Shown here piece by piece: positions 50,103-58,533 of a DNA stretch of 64,000 nt. A program made the position numbers and the translations under genes. The notes under the pieces are model-generated. The model was not told the origin of the DNA. It did not search any database and was given only the letters and a program-made list of their open reading frames with translations. The DNA is from a virus, in IMG/VR virus record IMGVR_UViG_3300022074_000013, positions 30,776 through 94,775 of that record; one strand, given 5' to 3'. Positions within the stretch are counted from its first letter, which is position 1. The number at the start of each line of letters is the position of its first letter.

Positions 50103-50522
50103 ATGACTATCTATGACGATGTCTTCGGGAAATCATTCCCATTCGCAATCGGGTTCGACAGAACTCTTCAACTATTAAATCGTGCAGAAAACATGCATGA
50201 TTCAACAAACTACCCGCCATACAACATTATAAAAAATGACGATGAGGACTTTTCAGTTCAACTTGCAGTTGCTGGTTTTGACAAGACGGAAATCTCTGTT
50301 ACTAAAGAGAAGAACCAACTTATCATTGAGGGTAAAAAGGAAGCAGACGAGGAAATAGAGTATGTCCATAAAGGACTTGCTACTCGTTCATTCAAAAGAA
50401 GTTTCACTTTAGCAGACGATATTGTAATTGATTCTGCTTGGTGTGATAACGGTATTTTGAGTGTTCAGTTGATTAGGGAAATACCCGAAGAAGACAAACC
50501 TCAAGAAATCAAAATTTCTTAA
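50103..50522 (+). CDS. hsp20: Small heat shock protein Hsp20
   Basis: 139 residues. An IbpA-like start (IYDDVFGKSFPFAIGFDR) and alpha-crystallin domain: YPPYNIIKNDDEDFSVQLAVAGFDKTEISVTKEKNQLIIEGKK and ATRSFKRSFTLADDI. A holdase chaperone, widespread in marine T4-like phages, thought to help virion protein folding. It has a late promoter and a strong ribosome site. Confidence 0.93.
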   Translation: MTIYDDVFGKSFPFAIGFDRTLQLLNRAENMHDSTNYPPYNIIKNDDEDFSVQLAVAGFDKTEISVTKEKNQLIIEGKKEADEEIEYVHKGLATRSFKRSFTLADDIVIDSAWCDNGILSVQLIREIPEEDKPQEIKIS

Positions 50523-50574
50523 AAACCCACTATACAGACATACGCTTGTTTAGTATAATAGGTGTATGTCTGTA
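50521..50574 (+). promoter_or_regulatory. TATAAT promoter inside an 11-bp inverted repeat
   Basis: AAAAACCC (50521-50528), TATACA -35 (50531-50536), TATAAT (50554-50559), 6 bases to the ATG at 50566. TACAGACATAC (50533-50543) pairs perfectly with GTATGTCTGTA (50564-50574), which includes the start codon. Read-through RNA would hide the start; the local transcript lacks the left arm. Confidence 0.75.
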
Positions 50575-51702
50575 ATTCTATCTAAAGAAGATTCTCTTTA
50601 CGCCTCGCAAATCTATATAGATTTCTATAATGGGTTTGACCGTATTGACGATTATCTACGTAAAATCAAATTAGAACGTGTTGCTAATCTACCAACGTCA
50701 TTGCCTGGCATGGGGCCAGAAGATGATATGTTTAGTGACTTCACAATGCACCCTCATGACATGGAATTTGAATGTAGAGTCTTATCAAATGACCTATATG
50801 ATAACTACCTAGAAATCACCACGTCTCATGCTTTAGAGAAGTCAATTCCTGGCAAGACATTGAAGTGGGTTGTGTATGAAAAAAACACAAACAAGATTAT
50901 GGGTTTTATTAGATTCGGTTCACCAACAATTAATTCTAAACCTAGAAATGTTATGTTAGGTAAACCTTTAGATACTATGTGTAAAGATACAATGAAGAGG
51001 TTCAATGATTCGGTTATTATGGGATTCACCATTGTCCCTACTCAACCATTTGGATATAATTATCTTGGTGGTAAGTTACTTGCAGCTATATGTTGTTCAC
51101 ACCATGCTAGAAGAACATTAAACAAAAAATACAATACAAAATTTTGTGGTTTTGAAACAACTTCTTTATACGGTTCGTCAAAGACTTCTTCACAGTATGA
51201 CGGTATGAAACCTTTCTTAAGATTTAAAGGATTGACCGTATCAGATTTTGTGCCTTCTATTAATGACCAAAACTATAGAGACTTGAAGTATTGGTTTGAA
51301 ACTAAAAATGACGGTAAACCATTAGTTCATGATGACGCTTCGTCAAGAAAAATGAAGACTATTCAGAAACAAATTTCTATGATAAAGAACTCACTAAATA
51401 TACACGACAAAGAAAAGTTAAAAGAATTCAATCAAGCATTTGAAAATGCAAAAGGTCTAACGGAACAGAAGAGACAATACTTTTCAAATTATGGTTATGA
51501 GAATGTAGTGGATTATTTAAATCTAGAAACAGACGAATTAAAGAAAGCACCCAACTATGATAGATACGAGTTAGAAGGTGTAGTTGACTGGTGGAAAAAA
51601 CTTGCTGGTAAAAGATATGACAAACTTAAATCCGAAAACAGACTCAGAACTGAACTAGAAACATGGAATGTTAATGCAGAAAACATTGACATTATCCGAT
51701 AA
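50566..51702 (+). CDS. Unassigned protein, acyltransferase/DUF4338-like core (tentative)
   Basis: 378 residues. The middle (about 95-225) reads KWVVYEKNTNKIMGFIRFGSP, then SVIMGFTIVPTQPFGYNYLGGKLLAAICCS and FCGFETTSLYGSS. This pattern, a GxIxxG strand followed by a 'GGKLLA' helix, is like the GNAT-related DUF4338 domain, but I cannot verify it. The C-terminal 120 residues are helical and Lys-rich. Tightly controlled by its own promoter and hairpin. Immediately followed by a tRNA gene. Confidence 0.5.
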   Translation: MSVILSKEDSLYASQIYIDFYNGFDRIDDYLRKIKLERVANLPTSLPGMGPEDDMFSDFTMHPHDMEFECRVLSNDLYDNYLEITTSHALEKSIPGKTLKWVVYEKNTNKIMGFIRFGSPTINSKPRNVMLGKPLDTMCKDTMKRFNDSVIMGFTIVPTQPFGYNYLGGKLLAAICCSHHARRTLNKKYNTKFCGFETTSLYGSSKTSSQYDGMKPFLRFKGLTVSDFVPSINDQNYRDLKYWFETKNDGKPLVHDDASSRKMKTIQKQISMIKNSLNIHDKEKLKEFNQAFENAKGLTEQKRQYFSNYGYENVVDYLNLETDELKKAPNYDRYELEGVVDWWKKLAGKRYDKLKSENRLRTELETWNVNAENIDIIR

Positions 51703-51707
51703 GTTAA

Positions 51708-51781
51708 GCGGAGATAGTGTAATAGCAACACGCTGTGGTTCCACCACAGAGACGATAGTGCAATCCTATCTCTCCGCTCCA
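51708..51781 (+). tRNA. tRNA-Gly (anticodon UCC)
   Basis: A full cloverleaf by hand: acceptor GCGGAGA/TCTCCGC, D-stem GTGT/ACAC, anticodon stem CTGTG/CACAG with loop GTTCCAC (anticodon TCC at 51740-51742), T-stem GATAG/CTATC with loop TGCAATC. Discriminator T and an encoded CCA end. U73 fits glycine. The T loop lacks the usual TTC start and loop position 32 is G, so it is slightly irregular. It reads GGA, a frequent codon in this AT-rich phage. Confidence 0.9.
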
Positions 51782-51789
51782 GTTTCAAT

Positions 51790-52713
51790 ATGAGTAGAAA
51801 CATACCAACACAGGCAGTTGACCAATATGATTTCCTAGAACACAGAAGGAAACAAGAAGAAAAACATTGGAATAAAAAAAGTAATGAACTCAAACCTCTT
51901 GACTCGATTCTTACAGTTGAAATTAATACTACTGAGTTGTGCAACAGGACATGTGTCTTTTGTCCAAGACATGACCCAACAGTATTTCCCAACAGGAATC
52001 TCCATCTTACGATTAAAGGTGCTAGAACCATTGCAGAAGAATTAGGAGAAAATCAGTATTCAGGTAAAATATCATTCAGTGGGTTCGGAGAAAATTTATT
52101 GAATCCAAACTTTGTAGAGATAGTTAAAGAGTTTAGATTTAATTTACCAATGGCAACAATTGAATGTAATACAAATGGAGACAAACTTACAGAAAAGTAT
52201 GTTGAAAGATTGTATAAAGCAGGACTAGATTTACTGTACATAAATTTGTATGACGGTATAGAACAAATGACACACTTTGAAAAAATGCTAAAGAATGTCA
52301 GAGAAGATATGTATAAATTTAGAATGCATTGGGGAGACTTTGAGAAACATGGATTGATTCTCAATAACCGTAGTGGGGTAATTGACTGGGTTGGGATAGA
52401 AGAAACAGACATTACTTCTTTGAAAGGCAAACCTTGTCATTACCCCTTCTACAAAATGTTTGTTGATTGGAACGGTGATGTTCTATTTTGTTCAAACGAT
52501 TGGGGGAGAGAACATGTTGTAGGTAACTTGCTACAGTCAACATTACATGACGTTTGGTTCAGTAAACCTATGACAAAGATTCGTAAAAGATTAATGAAAG
52601 GTGATAGAAGTCAATCACCTTGTAATAAATGCAGTGTAGACGGTTCACTGTTCGGCAAACCGTCTTTTGATTTGGTAAAAGAATATTATGAAAGTAGCAA
52701 TAACAGGAAGTAG
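51790..52713 (+). CDS. Radical SAM protein with SPASM-like C-terminus
   Basis: 307 residues. The cluster motif CNRTCVFC (CxxxCxxC, about residues 52-59) sits after VEINTTEL. The FSGFGENLLNPN strand follows. The C-terminal region HYPFYKMFVDWNGDVLFCSNDW and SPCNKCSVDG binds a second cluster as in SPASM enzymes. These modify peptides or small molecules. It overlaps the following dehydrogenase gene by 26 bases, so the two may act in one pathway. The substrate is unknown. Confidence 0.9.
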   Translation: MSRNIPTQAVDQYDFLEHRRKQEEKHWNKKSNELKPLDSILTVEINTTELCNRTCVFCPRHDPTVFPNRNLHLTIKGARTIAEELGENQYSGKISFSGFGENLLNPNFVEIVKEFRFNLPMATIECNTNGDKLTEKYVERLYKAGLDLLYINLYDGIEQMTHFEKMLKNVREDMYKFRMHWGDFEKHGLILNNRSGVIDWVGIEETDITSLKGKPCHYPFYKMFVDWNGDVLFCSNDWGREHVVGNLLQSTLHDVWFSKPMTKIRKRLMKGDRSQSPCNKCSVDGSLFGKPSFDLVKEYYESSNNRK

Positions 52714-53254
52714 TGGTCTAGCAAAGACAATTAAAGACACACTAGAAGCAACACCATTTAAAGGTGATACTATAGAAGTACATACACCACGTATGGAAGA
52801 TATCACAATGAATGGTATGAACTGGTGGGGTTGGGCTAATGTTGACGTTTTGATTAATTTTGCACATGACGAATTTGAACAAACAAAGATACTTCAATAC
52901 GCACATGATTCTTGGGTAGATAAAGGAAACAAATATATTATTAATTTTTCTTCAAGAGCTGCTCAACCAAACATATCAAAAGGTTATCTCTATTCAGCTG
53001 CTAAAGCGTCTCTCAATCATTTAGCAAATAACCTACAATACAACTCAGATAAAAAATACAAAATGACAACTTTAAATCTAGGTCTTCTTAATTCACCTAT
53101 GCCTAGTATCTCACGTCAAGAAGTTGCTGGACTGGTTTATAAGTTGATTACAAGTTATCCTGAAATAGAAATAGCAGACATGACAATTCAAGCACACCAT
53201 AATTATAAAGGTGTACAGGAAATGAAGTCATTTCAAAAAGGAGAATTGCATTGA
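52688..53254 (+). CDS. Short-chain dehydrogenase/reductase-like protein
   Basis: 188 residues. KVAITGSSGLAKTI is a TGxxGxG-type nucleotide site, and YLYSAAKASLNHLANNL holds the YxxxK pair with an upstream INFSSRAAQ Ser. It is shorter than most SDR enzymes (about 250) and ends without the substrate-cap region. It probably uses NAD(P)H. Coupled with the radical SAM gene. Confidence 0.82.
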   Translation: MKVAITGSSGLAKTIKDTLEATPFKGDTIEVHTPRMEDITMNGMNWWGWANVDVLINFAHDEFEQTKILQYAHDSWVDKGNKYIINFSSRAAQPNISKGYLYSAAKASLNHLANNLQYNSDKKYKMTTLNLGLLNSPMPSISRQEVAGLVYKLITSYPEIEIADMTIQAHHNYKGVQEMKSFQKGELH

Positions 53255-53556
53255 GTAACAGACCACATTTAATTGGTGAAATGTATAGAGTAGTAGAGAA
53301 TCCTAATCAAAGGGACGAAGAACACTATGCTATAGAAATTATAAAGGGTGAATTCAAAGACACCGTTTATCAATATGGAAAGGTGGAATTCGTAGAAGGA
53401 AAACCTGAACTAAATTTTCAGAGAACTATTAGAAGAGTTCCCGAAGGTATGGACTTGTCAGATTTAGAAAAAGACAATGACCTAAATAACCTCATGGGAG
53501 ATATTCTAGTAGAACTCCTAGAAGAACAAGTCGCAAGAAGCGAGGAGAAAAAATGA
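53251..53556 (+). CDS. Hypothetical conserved phage protein
   Basis: 101 residues. Start TTG at 53251 with GGAG 7 bases upstream; it overlaps the previous stop (TTGA) and no ATG fits before the conserved part. YRVVENPNQRDEEHYAIEIIKGEFKDTVYQYGKVEFVEG looks like a small beta sheet, then helices rich in acidic residues. Not named; related proteins accompany lysozyme genes in marine T4-like phages, as far as I recall. Confidence 0.6.
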   Translation: MSNRPHLIGEMYRVVENPNQRDEEHYAIEIIKGEFKDTVYQYGKVEFVEGKPELNFQRTIRRVPEGMDLSDLEKDNDLNNLMGDILVELLEEQVARSEEKK

Positions 53557-53999
53557 ACGTAGAAAGATGTAAAGAAGCGATTAAGAGGCACGAAGGTGAA
53601 GTGCTAGAAATTTATATTGACTCATTGGGATTTAAAACTCTCGGTGTTGGACATTTATGTCAACCCGAAGACCCTGAGTACGATTGGGAAGTTGGTACTG
53701 CAGTTTCGCAAGAAGTTGTAGACGCATACTATGACTCAGACTTTGATAAACATATGGACGAAACAGTTCATGTTATCGGAGAAGACGTTTGGTACGATTT
53801 GCCAGGCGACATTAGAGAAGTCTTGGTTAACATGTGTTTCAACTTAGGTGGAACTAGACTGGGTAAATTCAAGAATATGTTGAATGCAGTTGAAGACCAT
53901 GATTGGGAAAGAATGGCTGTTGAAATGGAAGATAGTCGTTGGTTTAAACAAGTAGGACGCAGGAGTGTAGAACTACAAGAAACAGTTAGGAATGTATGA
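53553..53999 (+). CDS. e: T4-type lysozyme (endolysin, GH24)
   Basis: 148 residues. The catalytic triad is visible: Glu in IKRHEGEVLEIYIDSLG, Asp in the same stretch, Thr in TLGVGHL. NMCFNLGGTRLGKFKNMLNAVEDHDWERMAVEMEDSRWFKQVGRRS matches T4 lysozyme. It cuts murein at lysis. It has no signal peptide, so a holin is needed; small membrane proteins at 42-43 kb are candidates. Overlaps both neighbours by 4 bases. Confidence 0.93.
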   Translation: MNVERCKEAIKRHEGEVLEIYIDSLGFKTLGVGHLCQPEDPEYDWEVGTAVSQEVVDAYYDSDFDKHMDETVHVIGEDVWYDLPGDIREVLVNMCFNLGGTRLGKFKNMLNAVEDHDWERMAVEMEDSRWFKQVGRRSVELQETVRNV

Positions 54000-54232
54000 T
54001 TGATTTTCACGACAAAGTATTAAATGCGATTGTGCAACAAGCAGACGCAATGATTTCAAAACACAAAATTAATGTTGAGGTATTAACAAAGAATGCAAGT
54101 GGTGTTGCAGAACACCCTGACTTAATGAAGACAGTGGAAGATGAGTTATCTCAAATAGCACACTGGAAGGATATTAAGGACGTTGCAATCAATAACTTTG
54201 ATTTTCATTCTAAAAAGAATCTTGTAGAATAG
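53996..54232 (+). CDS. Hypothetical helical protein
   Basis: 78 residues, all helical in appearance (FHDKVLNAIVQQADAMISKHKINVEVLTKN). It starts in an ATGA overlap with the lysozyme stop. No recognised family. The promoter of DNA polymerase begins just before its stop. Confidence 0.55.
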   Translation: MIDFHDKVLNAIVQQADAMISKHKINVEVLTKNASGVAEHPDLMKTVEDELSQIAHWKDIKDVAINNFDFHSKKNLVE

Positions 54233-54256
54233 AACAAACTGTAGTATAATTACAGT
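54212..54256 (+). promoter_or_regulatory. TATAAT promoter of DNA polymerase, leaderless spacing
   Basis: AAAAA (54212-54216), TTGTAG -35 (54222-54227), TATAAT (54245-54250), 6 bases to the ATG at 54257. ACTGTA/TACAGT (54238-54243, 54251-54256) flank the -10 as a 6-bp inverted repeat ending at the start codon. Confidence 0.72.
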
Positions 54257-56755
54257 ATGGATTTTTACACTAATGTAGCACGCACACGAGACAAGATATT
54301 AGTAACAGGTTATCAAGGCAATAAGAAGGTAAAACTTCAAGTTGCCTATCGACCTAATCACTACGTCAAATCTAAGAAAGGACAAACCGCTTATAGGTCT
54401 TTAGACGGACAACCACTTGAGGTTGTGAATCTAAATTCTATGGGTGGTGCACGTAAGTTCAGAGAACAATATGAACAAGTGGAAGGATTTGATATCCACG
54501 GTTATGACCGTTATGTCTACACTTATATTGCAGATAAGTTTCAAGGTACAATAGAACCTAATACCAAACTCATTCGTGTCGCCTCACTTGATATTGAGTG
54601 TGAGTGTGAAGAAGGGTTTCCTGACCCTATGGAAGCGAAAGAGAAAGTCAACGCAATCACAATCAAACCATTCGGTAAGAACTCAGTTACATTTGGAATC
54701 GGCCCATGGGACGCACCTGACAATGTTGACTATGTCGATTGTCAAGATGAAGCATTCTTACTAGAAGCATTTATAAAGTATTGGGACAAACAATCATTTG
54801 ATATCATAACTGGTTGGAATGTAAACTCATTTGATATTACATATCTTTGTAATCGTATTGATAGATTATTTGGTGACGGGTATCACAAAAAACTTTCGCC
54901 TTGGAGAATGTCAGACGTAAGAGAATTCACTCAGTATGGATATCAAAAGAATCAAGTATACAATCTCTATGGTGTGAATGTTCTTGACTATCTTGAACTG
55001 TATAGAAAAAATACATTTATCAAACAAGAGAGTTACAAACTTGACCACATAGCACAAGTTGAACTGGGTAAAGGAAAACTAGATTATTCAGAGTACGGTT
55101 CTTTACACACATTATACAGAACTAATTATCCGTTGTTCTTAGAATACAATGTCCGTGACGTAGAACTGATTGAAGAACTGGAAGACAAACTTGGTTTCAT
55201 TGAGTTGATTCAATCAATGGCGTATACTGCTAAGTGTAATTATGCAGACACATTTGGAATGGTGAAATATTGGGAAACCATTATTTACAACTTCCTCAAG
55301 GAACAAGGAATCCAAACACCACCACAGAAATTACGTGGACAAGAAAAGACCAATAAGATTGAGGGTGCTTACGTAAAAGAACCATTGGTTGGCGGTCATG
55401 ACTGGGTTGTAAGTTTCGACTTGAACTCATTGTATCCACATATTATTATGCAGTATAATATCTCGCCTGAAAAAATGATTAGGGGTAAGGTAGATACTTC
55501 TGTAGAAAAATTACTTACTGGTAAACAGACAATCAAAGGTGATTATGCTGTAACACCAAACGGTGCACAATTCAAAAAAGACAAACAAGGTTTTCTTCCT
55601 GAACTCATGGAACAATTCTATGACGAAAGAAAGTTATGGAAGAAGAAAATGATTGGATATCAAATTGAACTGGAAAGTGTTTCGGATAAGAAACAACGTA
55701 CAGTTTTAGAAACAAAAATCAAACGTGCGTATAACAACCAACAAGTTCGTAAGATTGCATTGAACAGTGCTTATGGTGCTCTTGCTAATCAGTGGTTTGC
55801 ATTCTTTTCTGTAGACCTTGCAGAAGCAATTACGACTTCGGGTCAGTTGATTATTCAGTGGGGTGAGAAAACAATCAATGATTGGTTGAATCAAGTTCTC
55901 AAGACAGAAGACAAAGACTATGTGATTGCAATCGATACTGATTCATTGTATATCACTCTTGACGATTTAGTGAAACAAGTCTTTCCCGAAGATACACCGA
56001 AGGCAAAAATTATTGACTTCATTAATACTATCTCAGAAGATACTATTGAACCTGTACTTGCAAAAGGATATGATAAACTTGCAAAAGATACAAATGCATT
56101 CCAACAGAAAATGCAAATGGGTCGTGAGGTAATTGCAGACAGAGGTATTTGGACTGCTAAGAAGAGATACATTCTTAACGTACATGATAACGAAGGAGTC
56201 AGACTCAGAGAACCTAAACTGAAAATGATGGGCATAGAAACTGCAAAGTCTTCTACACCACAATGGGTTAGAGGTAAACTTACAGACGCATTTAATGTTG
56301 TCATGAATGGAACAGAACAAGACCTATGGGAGTTTGTAGAAAAAGCACGAAGAGACTTTAGAACGCTACCGCCTGAGGACGTTGCATTCCCTAGAGGTTG
56401 CCGTGGTCTCAGACAATACTCAGATAGAACAACTATCTACAGTAAAGGAACACCAATACATGTGAGAGGTGCATTGTTATACAATCATTTACTTACACAG
56501 AAGAATCTTGACATGAGATACGAAGTAATCAAAGAAGCAGAACAATTACATTTCTCATATTTGACTACACCGAATCCTATCAATGAGAATGTGATATCTT
56601 TCATTGGAGCGTTACCAAAAGAATTTGACCTGCATAGATTTATTGACCATGACAAACAGTTTGATAAAGCATTTGTTGAACCACTAAAAGCAGTCATTGG
56701 ACTAGTAGGTTGGAATCCTGAACCAGTTGCAAGTTTAGATAGTTTCTTTACATAA
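54257..56755 (+). CDS. 43: DNA polymerase gp43 (family B)
   Basis: 832 residues. Proofreading exonuclease: Exo I SLDIECECEE, Exo II NVNSFDITYL, Exo III EYNVRDVELIEEL. Polymerase: motif A SFDLNSLYPHII, motif B KIALNSAYGALANQWF, motif C AIDTDSLYI. Slightly shorter than T4 gp43 (898). It replicates the genome with clamp gp45. The predicted mRNA starts at the ATG. Confidence 0.96.
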   Translation: MDFYTNVARTRDKILVTGYQGNKKVKLQVAYRPNHYVKSKKGQTAYRSLDGQPLEVVNLNSMGGARKFREQYEQVEGFDIHGYDRYVYTYIADKFQGTIEPNTKLIRVASLDIECECEEGFPDPMEAKEKVNAITIKPFGKNSVTFGIGPWDAPDNVDYVDCQDEAFLLEAFIKYWDKQSFDIITGWNVNSFDITYLCNRIDRLFGDGYHKKLSPWRMSDVREFTQYGYQKNQVYNLYGVNVLDYLELYRKNTFIKQESYKLDHIAQVELGKGKLDYSEYGSLHTLYRTNYPLFLEYNVRDVELIEELEDKLGFIELIQSMAYTAKCNYADTFGMVKYWETIIYNFLKEQGIQTPPQKLRGQEKTNKIEGAYVKEPLVGGHDWVVSFDLNSLYPHIIMQYNISPEKMIRGKVDTSVEKLLTGKQTIKGDYAVTPNGAQFKKDKQGFLPELMEQFYDERKLWKKKMIGYQIELESVSDKKQRTVLETKIKRAYNNQQVRKIALNSAYGALANQWFAFFSVDLAEAITTSGQLIIQWGEKTINDWLNQVLKTEDKDYVIAIDTDSLYITLDDLVKQVFPEDTPKAKIIDFINTISEDTIEPVLAKGYDKLAKDTNAFQQKMQMGREVIADRGIWTAKKRYILNVHDNEGVRLREPKLKMMGIETAKSSTPQWVRGKLTDAFNVVMNGTEQDLWEFVEKARRDFRTLPPEDVAFPRGCRGLRQYSDRTTIYSKGTPIHVRGALLYNHLLTQKNLDMRYEVIKEAEQLHFSYLTTPNPINENVISFIGALPKEFDLHRFIDHDKQFDKAFVEPLKAVIGLVGWNPEPVASLDSFFT

Positions 56756-56762
56756 TAAATAG

Positions 56763-56784
56763 ACCCTTTTCATAAATAAAGGGT
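56763..56784 (+). promoter_or_regulatory. Late-type promoter within an inverted repeat
   Basis: CATAAATA (56771-56778). ACCCTTT (56763-56769) and AAAGGGT (56778-56784) pair perfectly and end at the ATG of 56785. The predicted start (about 56784) leaves out the left arm. Confidence 0.65.
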
Positions 56785-57246
56785 ATGTATGAATATAGAG
56801 CAAAAATTTTAAAAGTCATAGATGGTGACACTGTTGATGTGGATATCGACCTAGGTTTTGGCGTAGTCTTAACAGACGAAAGAGTCAGAATGATGGGCAT
56901 CGATACACCCGAAAGCCGTACTAGAGATAAAGTTGAAAAAACTTTTGGTAAAGCTTCAAAGGCACGTCTGATTGAAATTTTAGGCAAAGAAACTATATTA
57001 CAAACGCAAATTAATAGAAATGGCGAAGATATGAAGGGGAAGTTCGGTAGAATATTAGGTGACTTCCAAATTGAAATTGACGGTGAAACTAAACTTGCTA
57101 CCCAAGTATTAGTAGAAGAGGGACATGCAGTTCCTTATTTTGGTGGTTCAAAAGAAGAGATTCGAGAACAACATATGATTAATAGAAAAAGATTAATTGA
57201 CGAAGAAGTTGTAATAATGTCTTATGATAAAGCAGGAGTTCAATAA
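56785..57246 (+). CDS. Staphylococcal-nuclease-like (thermonuclease) protein
   Basis: 153 residues. SNase fold: AKILKVIDGDTVDVDIDLGFG, RVRMMGIDTPES, then GKFGRILGDF with catalytic Arg, and a helix with a C-terminal EEGHAVPYFGG. Catalytic Asp, Glu and Arg appear kept. No signal peptide, so it acts inside the cell, perhaps on host DNA or RNA. Its late-type promoter is unexpected for host DNA breakdown. Confidence 0.87.
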   Translation: MYEYRAKILKVIDGDTVDVDIDLGFGVVLTDERVRMMGIDTPESRTRDKVEKTFGKASKARLIEILGKETILQTQINRNGEDMKGKFGRILGDFQIEIDGETKLATQVLVEEGHAVPYFGGSKEEIREQHMINRKRLIDEEVVIMSYDKAGVQ

Positions 57247-57416
57247 TGTTAATTGAGTGGATGGACGTATTTTATATAACCATGATAGGTATAATATTTG
57301 CATTCATAATTCACATTGAAACAGAACTCCATACGATTAAGACTATGATTGAAGAAGTCATAAAGTTTGATGAGTCTAAAAGAATTAAAAACGGTAACGG
57401 GCATAAAAAAGATTAG
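57246..57416 (+). CDS. Small membrane protein
   Basis: 56 residues, starting in a TAATG overlap with the nuclease. MLIEWMDVFYITMIGIIFAF, then IIHIETELHTIKTMIEEVIK: one membrane segment and a helical tail, in the style of the other small membrane proteins here. Role unknown. Confidence 0.5.
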   Translation: MLIEWMDVFYITMIGIIFAFIIHIETELHTIKTMIEEVIKFDESKRIKNGNGHKKD

Positions 57417-57454
57417 AAAACCCCTTACAGAAATTTATTATACATAGTATAATA
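57417..57454 (+). promoter_or_regulatory. AAAACCCC/TATAAT promoter of uvsX with dyad over the -10
   Basis: AAAACCCC (57417-57424), TTACAG -35 (57425-57430), TATAAT (57448-57453). TATTATAC-ATA-GTATAATA (57436-57454) is an 8-bp dyad covering the -10. Unlike its relatives it has a short leader with GGAG before 57478. Confidence 0.65.
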
Positions 57455-57477
57455 GGTATACATTATGGAGAAGTGTT

Positions 57478-58533
57478 ATGTCATTTATTAAAGACTTAGT
57501 AAAGTCCACTGGGAACGAATACGCTAGTGTTGTTTCCGATGGCGTGGCTGCTGGAGACGTTGACTCGTTTATTGATACGGGTTCTTATATCTTCAACGCC
57601 TTATTGAGTGGTTCACTAAAAGGTGGATTACCTAAAAACAAAATCACTGCACTTGCAGGTGAGTCTGCCACTGGTAAGACTTTCTTTGCATTGGGTATGG
57701 TCAAACAATTCTTGGAAGACCACCCTGAAGCTGCTGTGATTTACTTTGAATCAGAATCTGCACTAACGAAAGATATGATTGAGGAAAGAGGAATCGATTC
57801 CAATCGTATAGTTATCGTGCCTGTAGTGACGGTTCAAGAATTCAGAAACCAATCGCTGAATATACTTGATAAGTATCTTGAGACAGAAGAGTCAGAACGT
57901 CCACCTATGATGTTTGTACTTGATTCTCTTGGTATGCTATCAACTACTAAAGAGATTGAAGATACTGCAGAAGGAAAAGAGACAAGAGATATGACTCGAG
58001 CACAAATTACTAAGGGTGCATTCAGAGTTCTAACTCTTAAACTTGGACGTGCAAAAGTGCCAATGATTGTAACCAATCACACTTATGACGTTATAGGTTC
58101 CATGTTCCCACAAAAAGAAATGGGTGGTGGTTCAGGTCTTAAGTATGCGGCCTCTTCAATTATATTCTTGTCAAAAAGGAAAGAGAAGGACGGTACAGAA
58201 ATCATTGGTAATATCATTCATTGTAAGAATGCTAAATCAAGATTGACTGTGGAAAACAGAATGGTAGATGTCAGACTTACATATGATAAAGGTCTTGATA
58301 GATACTATGGGTTACTTGACCTTGCACTTGCCTTTGACGTATTCAAAAAACAAGGAACGAGAGTTCTTTTACCAACAGGTAAAACAGAATACGGTAAGAC
58401 AATCAATAACAATCCTGAAAAGTATTTTACAGAAGACGTTATGGATAAATTAGAAGAAGTAGTTAATGAGTATTTTAAGTATGGAAAATCAAGCGAGACT
58501 GGAACAGACGATTCTCAAGAATCTAGTTCTTAA
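57478..58533 (+). CDS. uvsX: Recombinase UvsX (RecA-like)
   Basis: 351 residues. Walker [41 protein letters not shown] Walker B, and [23 protein letters not shown] loop 2-like. It catalyses strand exchange with UvsY. Gene 41 starts within its 3' end. Confidence 0.95.
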   Translation: MSFIKDLVKSTGNEYASVVSDGVAAGDVDSFIDTGSYIFNALLSGSLKGGLPKNKITALAGESATGKTFFALGMVKQFLEDHPEAAVIYFESESALTKDMIEERGIDSNRIVIVPVVTVQEFRNQSLNILDKYLETEESERPPMMFVLDSLGMLSTTKEIEDTAEGKETRDMTRAQITKGAFRVLTLKLGRAKVPMIVTNHTYDVIGSMFPQKEMGGGSGLKYAASSIIFLSKRKEKDGTEIIGNIIHCKNAKSRLTVENRMVDVRLTYDKGLDRYYGLLDLALAFDVFKKQGTRVLLPTGKTEYGKTINNNPEKYFTEDVMDKLEEVVNEYFKYGKSSETGTDDSQESSS

